Origin: Ichthyophonus hoferi
Taxonomy: Eukaryota > Opisthokonta > Ichthyosporea > Ichthyophonida > Ichthyophonidae
DNA length: 64,000 nt
Assembly (NCBI GenBank): GCA_002751075.1
Contig: NAOQ01000098.1
Location: 101,909-165,908, forward strand
Direction of reading: 5' to 3'
Below are positions 55,801 to 64,000 of the stretch, in pieces (within the stretch, counting starts at the first letter, position 1; every line of letters starts with the position of its first letter). Position numbers and translations under genes: made by a program. Under the pieces are notes generated by a model. It did not search any database. It worked only from the letters and a program-made list of their open reading frames with translations, and was not told the DNA's origin.

Positions 55801-58800
55801 CCAACCATCAATGGCAGCGGATATTTAATAGCAACAAGTCAATGAGGATAACCACCAATAACCAAAAAAATATATACATACATACATAAATACCTGAGTG
55901 TTACACTTAGTGCCTAAGGTCCCACTCTCTAATAGAGGCTTTCTGTAATACACACAACGCCTATCCATGTACCGCCTGGCATCCACGTTATCCAAGGCAT
56001 TCACCACTATATCCAACCCCTCGAAGAAGGTGTCGTTGTAGATATTCTCTGTCTCGGGCCCAACACGATCCTAGGAAAGATAGCGCAAAATATATGTAGA
56101 TATGTTAGTATATATAGGGAAAGGAGAATAGGAAGAGAAGTATGTATGGGCCAGTCAGCACAATGATGACACTGATTGAGAGCTCATGCACATGGCATAT
56201 TATATATATATGTGAATATACGCGTATACATATACATATACATCTACACATACCTACACATAAACATACACATACATGTACAATCTTTCCATATCTCCCT
56301 CTCCATCTCTATCTCTCCATTTCACTCTCCCACACACACTCTCTTTCTGGCAGTCACCGAACTATTATACCTGTTGAGCCTGGATATTTATCAGAGGGTT
56401 CATCTTCTTGACAGCAGCAACAGCACATTCACTTTTTAGTTTCTGAACGTCCCATGGTCTGAAAAGAAACTGGCGGTTAAGATTACTCTTTTCAATAGTG
56501 TCCATGTCCGTGACTGTGATCATACCTGTGAGGGAAGTTGGGGTGGGGTGGGTGAGTGGCTGCGAAAGTACAGTAAAGTGTGGGGTATGCTTGCGTTGTA
56601 TAGTTGTATTCTTATATATTCTCTTATGTATGTATGCACACTAAGGTTATTAACAAATGAACTATCAAACGCAATGATATTGTAATATTGCATTGTTATA
56701 CAATAGTAACAGTAGAGTGCACAACCAACATCCTTACCACCCTCCCTTCCCGCTCATACCATTAGGTCCAGTAGCCACTCCCATCATTGCAAAATTCTTG
56801 AGCATCTCACATCCAATAGCGCCGGCCCCCACGAGGAAAATCTTAGTATTAGCCAATCGTTCTTGGTACTTCTTGCCAAATACGGCTATTTGTCCATCGT
56901 AACGGCTGCCTATCTGTATATGACCGATGGAAAAGACAGGACCAGGGTTAATTTTGAAAACATATCATAGATTGGCCCTACACTCTACTCCCAATCGATA
57001 CCTACCATTTTATGCTTCAAATATCTCCCTGTAACTGTATATTCAATCATATAATATATGTGAAACCTTTCCCACCAATGAAATGTAATGACTATGACGA
57101 TAAAATTGATAACCAATAGCAAATAAATATTAATTGGCGGATATACCTTTAATACCAAATCTTTGACAATAAGATATTGTATAGTAGATTACACATACCA
57201 CACACACATATATATATAGATATATAGGCTGCATTAATGGATGTAAAATGGTTAATGACGCCAGGCTCCAACCGGCATTTGACGTCATAAAAACCCTTTT
57301 ATAAGTGTCACACATTTAATTCATTTATCGGGCAATAGATCACGGATTATTATAGGGGTATGGTGCTTATTGAACCAACCGCCGTACCTAGCTCCCTTTC
57401 TCTATCTTTCCTCCCTTGGTCAGGACACACAAATATATGCACACGTTCGTTCACCCACACATACACGCTCATAGTGATAAACATCCAATGCTAATATGGG
57501 TATAATACATTATCTCACATTCACTGTATATCCTCTTATGTAACTTAAGAGACCCGTGATTTTGACCAGTCACTGTCTAATCCTACTATCCTTATTCCAT
57601 GTACTATATATATATAAGGAGGGGGGCATACGCCTCCAACTTCTAAATTCAAATTTTAAAAATTGGAATTAAAACTAAATACCAATCCAGCCAATGACTT
57701 ACAGGAGCAGTCTCCTCTTCCGTCAGCTCACCAGCAGGTAAACTCTCAATACTATCGAAGTAAAGCCATTGGACAATGGGACAGAATTTCCCACTGCATG
57801 CCTACCAGGGCACAGTGTGTAAATATAGTGCATGGGATTATATTGGTCAGCACAGATAACATAAATATATATAGGTGGATAGGTGGGTAGGTAGGTAGAC
57901 ATATCAATAGTTTTTAATGTGATGTAATACCCATAACTATAACTGGTAAAAATATGTAGCACATGTGCATACCAGTGTTTAGTGTGAAGCTTTCTGATGT
58001 ACAGTAAAATAAACAAGGACCAATAGGCGAGAACTGCTGCAGTATGGTTTGCAATCTACATATATATATATATATATATATATATGAATGTATCATTATG
58101 ACCATTAACGTGGGTGCGTAATTCAATAATGTAGACACTCCCTTATATATATATATATAATGTATGTGCATGTGTATGCATATATGCATACATATATTTA
58201 ACGTTGAGGTGACAACACAAGAAAAAGCGTTGCGCGGACCAATCAAGTGGCGTTCTTAAAAAATATAATAGAACAGAGGTGAGATGTACAGCACACGTGA
58301 CACATACATATATAGTCGTAAACTGAGTGGTTGACAAATTACAATACCAAAATAAAAATAGACAGATTAAAGTACTACATAACTACAAACACAGGTGTAA
58401 GACGATTGACTGCCAATATACATATGTATACCTTCATAACTTCCTGTGCGGCGGTACCACCAATCACAGCCTGAATAGGTGCTACGTCACCAGATCCATG
58501 AGAAGCCAATAGCGTGAGCAGTTTAGAATTGAGTTCGATCTAAACATCACATTGGTCAGTATAACGAGATTATATGCCCAACCAAATATAAGCTATATAT
58601 CCAAACGATCAGTAATTAGGATGAACTACTGATACCCCCTTTCATGCCTTGCACCAAGAAAGATAACATAGGTATTATTTTATCTGTAATAAATATAAAT
58701 AACCAATAACATTCCCCCCTACATTACGATTTTTTATTTTCTCACAGGACTTCTAAAAAATAGGGGACTGTACAAACCTCATGCAATGATTTGCTACATT

Positions 58801-61800
58801 TCCGTCTAATCATCATACCTGATTGGTCATCTATCATTGCATTCACACACGCATATATACGTATACATGTTATATAGCATCATATCATAAATCTCACTAT
58901 ATCGCCCAAGAGATTTGTATCAAAAAATTAAGTATCCAATAGGAAAAAAATTAGCACCTTATCCTCGCTTTCCTCATTTATAGTGGCAGCCAACTGCATG
59001 AAGGTGGTAGCATCTTCCTGTATAGGCGATCGGTGGAAAGAATAATAAGTGTGTAATATTTATAATAATATCTGGATTGGTATTGCCACTGTATCGCATT
59101 AAAATGCATAGTGCTTTATTTAAAAGTATCTATGGTGTGTGTATGATAGAGAATGAATTAAATGCTATATTAAAAGACAATACATGTGATATTATATATA
59201 CAGACACATAAGTATATGTGTATATTATGCTGTATATACCTTACATAAACAGACAATATATATATTCTCACAATATAGTATCTGGGTAGTTAAAGATAAT
59301 ACACTCTACCCTATGAAGAAGGTGGAAGAAAATAATATAAGATATAAATACAAGATCAAAGTAGCTATACCAATGACAACCACAAAAGATGCAATCGCAA
59401 TGTATAGTTATTAAAAGTCTACAGTAATTTGGCAATTAACCCCATACCACATGACTTGTAACCAATAACATACAGGATTGTAAGGGCGGGGGTTGCGCTG
59501 ATAGGTACGACGGAAGGCATGAAGAGCCTGGAAACCAACGTGAAGTTGGGCAGGATGATCAAACTTGGCAAAGTCGGAAACTATATATTCGGGGGATTTG
59601 ACAGCATCCCTTAGAGGTTTCTGGTCGGGGTAGAGAGGAGAAAAACAGTGAGTGTAGGTTAGAATGGCTTGGTTTACAGTATACCAGGCGGCAAACGAAA
59701 AGAACTTAAGTGCAAACTACATTATCAGTTATATATATTTAAAGACTGTATATATACATATATTACATATGATATTTCGGTACGTGTTAATACAAACCCC
59801 ATACTAGGTATGCTATTTCTATATATCTCTTTATAAACCCCATCGTAGATATGAAATTTTCATATATATCCCACTATAAAATCCACGCTATCCCACTCTT
59901 ATCTGTCCCACCACATAGAGGACAATAGACTTACAAAATGCAGAGTCTTAGGAACCTTGACCTGTTTAGCTATACCTCCACTTACGTAAGGTTGGAAGCC
60001 ACGTGTATCACCAATGCTAAAGGTGTATGGGCCTGAGAGGAGACAGAAAATACTGCGAGTCAGGTAACATACATGGCATGGCTCCCTTCAATTCGATTCA
60101 ATTCGATTTGATTGGGATCAGATCCATTCAATTGGTGTTGTTTATTATGTCAGTGGCATTTTTGGTATGTCACATAGTGTCACGATCTGAATTATTCTAA
60201 TTAGGGTAAATTACTACATCGTCAATTTATTATGTAAGCTCTATTACACAATCGCAGCAATTAATTACTGATCAACCCAAAAATAATCATTAAAATAGTA
60301 ACAAAAGTTGGACCTTGCTACGGAAAAGAATACACAAGAGAGAAATTTTAAATATATTTTTTACAATATCAATATGTTTACTTCATAAGGGTATATCATT
60401 AATGTTATGTGTGTTTACTTTTAGCCCGCTTAGAAAACTATCATATGCCTTATTATGTACGAACAGGTCTATTAATCTAGGTAGTTAGTACAAACAGAAT
60501 GCACTATAGCATATGAAGGAACTAATAAAGAAAAGCCATCTAATGGCGTGTATGCATGATAGTATGTACGTGGGTGGAGCCAGTAAACAGGAAAAAAATA
60601 TAAACTTATTTAAGAGAATACCTCCAGGTATGACATATATATATAATAAATGTAGACCATCAATCTTCTACTCTATACTATCAGTCATGGGTAAGAGAAT
60701 AAAAATGACAAGTAACATGATGAGCTACTACCTACCCAACACTTTGATGCTTATTGGGGCGCAGTTGTTAAGTTCAACCATTCCCTTTACCTCCATAAAG
60801 GTCACGTAATCTCCATCCTCTAGGCCATGACGAGTCTCATCCAGACACGTCACTACTCCGTCGATGTCCTATATATAGGTGTGTATGTAAGTATATGACA
60901 TACAAATACATGTATATATACTATATAAACGTTCATGTGCATGTGTATAATAGATAAATGTGCATATATCTATGTATATAATATATAAGTGCATATAAAA
61001 GTAAAAGGAAAACCAGTGGGATAACACAGACGTAGATAAATAGATCTAAGAAATAAGTGTTGTGTCAGTTGTAGTTCATGGTTATATCATGAATAATTCT
61101 AGCTGGATTTATATTATATACAGCTTAAGCATTGGTGCTGGTTTAGCTTTAAAAAATTAAAAAATTAAAAAGAAGAGACGGAGAGAGAGGAGGGAAGGCA
61201 AGGCCAGAACTAGAGGTATGTAAGTGTTTCAAAAAATAAAAGAATGGGTTGTATAGCAAATGGATCAAATTGGATGTATAAAAATATCTTTAATTTTTTA
61301 AAAAAACAAATGTTACAGTCAGAGAGCAAGTGATAAAAGGTGCCACCATACCTGAGAGATGGATGCAATAGTACATGTAAGGGGTTCCTCTCCGTTCATA
61401 TCTGCAACGTCAAAGTTATCTCCGAGATCCACAAAGATCTTTCTGTAATAATATACCAATTAATAGCATGTCAAGATGTTAAGGGAAAAAGGCAGAGATA
61501 AATAGATAGGATAAACGGTAGAATGACCGCCAAAGAAAAATAATACGAAAAAAAAGGCAATGAAAAGCAAAATAATGCAGTGTTATAGTAGAGTGAAAAC
61601 AGAAAAAGATATAACAATATATAGATATATATATATATATATATATGTATATAAACTAACCCGAACAAGCCTGCAGTCTGGGCGGAGATGTAGTGAATGC
61701 CTCTCGCATGTGCAATACTGTTGATCCTTAGTTCCTCTTCCAAAGATAATTCTGTAGCCATGATAACCTGCAAGGGAAAATGAGTTGGAGAAGAGAGTCA

Positions 61801-63620
61801 TAGTGAAAGAAAAAGAGCGAAAATGGAAGAAACAAAACAAATAAAATAAGTGTGGATAAATGAGAGGAAAAGGGTAGTAAAGAAAGAGAAAACGATAAGA
61901 TTAAAAAGAAAGAGGAGTAGGAAAGGGGTGCCTTGAGGGTGGGCAGTTACCTTTTGATTGGCATATATAATTACAGGGAGGGATGATTGTATGGGTAGAA
62001 AAGGTAATAGGTATGAAGTGATTGACTAAGACCATATATATATATATAGAATGAGCATGTGTACCCAGCCCAATCAATGATACAAACTGAAAGTGGGAAA
62101 TGGGTTCGTCATTGTTTGTGTATGTATGCATAAATATATGTATATATGTGTCTGTGTATTTTGATGATGTATAAGTTTATGCATATATGTATCTGCGTTC
62201 CTTACCTGATACTGAGACAGGACCTCCTCCGTAAGAGGGCCAGTACAAATAGCCAATCGGACATAATTATTCAGTTCCTGAAGGCGTGCCACACACACCT
62301 CGGCACGATTCATACCAATATCTGCTTCTGTAAGGAAGAACTAAAGAAGGAAAGAAGTAGCAAGAGAGGGGGAGAGAGAGGGAAGCATAAAAGAAGAAAT
62401 ATGTGAATGGGAAAAGATGGTTGATCAATATATGTGTCAAACAAGGAGTAGAGAAGGAGGAAGTATAAATGCATGCTCCGATAATGAGAAACATGTATCG
62501 TAAGCTAAAGAAGAAAAAAAAGACATAGGAACAGAAACAAAACAAGAAAAATCCTATCATATATACTGATTGTGTCACCCTATTTAACATCTGTCAAAGC
62601 ATAGATATACTATACTTAGCTACATACATATAGGCGTACAATAAAATCATAGATAGGTATGTATTCGCACATGTGAATACTCCTCCTGTTTGACGACTCA
62701 ATGATTGCCTTTATTTAAAGAACAGATCACATACCTTCGCATCATATCATCCTAAACTATCCTAAAATTTATTGTAGTCCTATCATTTCGCCTATATACA
62801 CCCACATAGCCACGGTGTCCCTTTTTATGTATATTTTATTATAATAATAATTATTATTATTGTTAGGACTGTTATCGATGTTGTGGCCTCGGGGCATTTC
62901 CACTAGGACATCATTGACAGAAATTACGCATAAACATAAGAGCAATGCTTCAGCACAACCTCAAGGGCATATGTGTATCTATATATCCACACCATATAAA
63001 TAACCTTGCATAGAGGTGCATACATGTGCATTCTCTTATGATTCATATTACACACATTGGTCTAGTATGATTAATTAATATACCTGTGAACCAAGATCGG
63101 AGATAGTGACGCTGTTGGGGTCGTAAAGGGTTACAGACTTGACACCACCTAGAATAATATTCTTGGCTGAGGAATATTTGTAATCATCGTTAGAACCCCC
63201 TTGGAACTCCCTCTACACATACATACACATGCATTATACGAAGATATCACAACATTTAAATATTACTAAACATATCTAGCAATCTCAACTCCCATTGGCA
63301 AGCACTAAATCTAAAATAAAAATAAAAACAGGTAAAGAAAAGGTGGGAAGATAATCATTAGAGAGAAATAAAGATAGATAAATGTAGATAGGTGTGAATC
63401 TTTTTGAAAAAAAGGCCTGGATCTGGTGTATGATAGTATGTAGATAGGCCTATATAGAGCTGTCCATTAACAAGTTAGCGTTTAATAAACTCTAAAATAA
63501 CACGCATACGTAGATACATACACAGTAAACCTACCAATCTCAACTCCCAGTCCATTCATGCCAATCACAAGAATGTTGGCTGCACCCAAACGCTTCATAG
63601 CCTCGGCCCCCATCACATAT
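49801..63620 (-). CDS. UBA1: Ubiquitin-activating enzyme E1 (UBA1), N-terminus outside window
   Basis: UBA1 adenylates ubiquitin and holds it as a thioester before passing it to E2s. Exons, 5' to 3': 63535-63620, 63084-63166, 62206-62340, 61661-61767, 61352-61442, 60736-60868, 59935-60032, 59474-59620, 58958-59017, 58432-58539, 57703-57801, 56760-56913, 56371-56525, 55894-56070, 55464-55596, 54834-54928, 54349-54495, 54129-54203, 53721-53852, 53218-53275, 52824-52912, 52446-52545, 52122-52201, 51836-51940, 51194-51268, 50255-50355, 49801-49933. All phases agree, giving 984 residues. Landmarks are [10 protein letters not shown] (start), [16 protein letters not shown], the second adenylation domain [16 protein letters not shown] and [17 protein letters not shown], the catalytic Cys in [11 protein letters not shown] (exon 55464-55596), and the ubiquitin-fold tail [11 protein letters not shown] ... 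DVEVPYVRY. The [11 protein letters not shown] context fits UBA1 better than UBA6. The first exon (before YVMG) was not found up to 64000. Confidence 0.97.
50561..50986 (-). repeat. Dispersed repeat, copy 2
   Basis: Inverted partner of the repeat at 1365-1995. It lies in the UBA1 intron between exons 51194-51268 and 50255-50355. Block 50861-50986 is about 90% identical to 1365-1491 by eye, and block 50561-50655 matches 1862-1995 with insertions in the other copy. It reads in the same orientation as UBA1 transcription. Confidence 0.75.
54540..54632. repeat. Short TAGTATGG / TAGTATAA repeat in a UBA1 intron
   Basis: Direct units of GTATGGTA followed by degenerate TAGTATAATAG units. This is the same word family as the larger arrays in the SCAP introns. 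The adjacent intron (54268-54330) carries a related ATACATATG run. Confidence 0.7.
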
Positions 63621-64000
63621 CTACTCATCCAACAACATGGTCAAAAAACCACATTAAGAGCTAAGACAGATAGATGATGGATATCGTGACTTCCTTTTTG
63701 GTGTAAGAAAGGGTGTTCTTAGATAGTACCCACAATGAAGGGGTTACTATAAATATAGCTACATAAATGTGCACATGTATATATGCAACTATATGAAACA
63801 AAATAGATAAGTAGATATGAATGGAAATGAGAAAGAACAAGCTTAACAAGGGGTGAGAGATAATAAAAGGGAAGACAGAAGTGGATAGATGGAGTAAATC
63901 GGGTGATAATGCCAAAGAGATATAAAGAAGGACCACAAACGTAAAATTGGAACTAATTGAAGCTGTAATGAAACCAGTGTAAATGTGAATGCATACGGTC
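63621..64000. other. UBA1 upstream intron (partial)
   Basis: The acceptor at 63621-63622 (minus strand) requires a preceding exon ending in phase 2 and encoding the family's YSRQL segment. No such exon was seen in these 380 bp, which are A/G-rich intron-like sequence, so the remaining 5' end of UBA1 is probably outside the window. Confidence 0.6.

Overview
This is an A/T-rich, intron-rich eukaryotic nuclear window. Introns are mostly GT-AG and often carry CTAAC/CTGAC-like branch sites. Simple repeats are abundant, and two runs of N (20030-20241 and 32422-32989) sit inside microsatellites. The gene set (SCAP, a PSTPIP-type F-BAR/SH3 protein, ataxin-10, UBA1, beta-tubulin, a YTH-domain protein) and the density of about one intron per 110 coding bases in UBA1 suggest an opisthokont, most plausibly a unicellular relative of animals such as an ichthyosporean. 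That placement is inference. I see no bacterial, organellar or viral genes.

Layout: 1-3878 has no recognised gene but holds one copy of a dispersed repeat. 3879-6343 (-) is an F-box/LRR gene. 7233-13657 (+) is a 12-exon PSTPIP-like gene. 14146-24665 (-) is SCAP. 26259-29614 (+) is ataxin-10. 29615-31926 is intergenic with a duplicated ~390-bp block. 31927-36481 (-) is a four-exon gene joining a YTH (m6A-reader) domain to a PIN nuclease domain. 37449-38279 (+) holds two phase-compatible exons of an unknown gene. 38280-42451 is mostly intergenic and contains a short near-perfect hairpin. 42452-46413 (+) is beta-tubulin. 46414-49800 contains a long imperfect hairpin. 49801-63620 (-) is UBA1, with 27 exons visible and its N-terminus outside the window.

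Apart from the two adjacent plus-strand genes near 37-46 kb, the genes alternate in strand, so neighbours share divergent promoters or face each other tail to tail. There is no operon logic. The proteins belong to separate housekeeping systems: ubiquitin activation and SCF substrate selection, sterol sensing, membrane/actin remodelling, microtubules and RNA fate.

The most unusual object is the YTH-PIN protein. Its YTH aromatic cage looks complete, it has a SUMO-interacting-type motif near the N-terminus, and its PIN domain keeps three of four usual acidic positions. It reads as a one-polypeptide link between m6A recognition and RNA cleavage or RNA binding, and I know of no described protein of this architecture. 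Next in interest are two hairpins that could be small-RNA precursors, an -EEY tail on beta-tubulin, and a MELSDL COPII-type motif assembled across a splice junction in SCAP. Exon limits were read by eye from splice consensus, reading phase and family alignment from memory; no transcript data were available.
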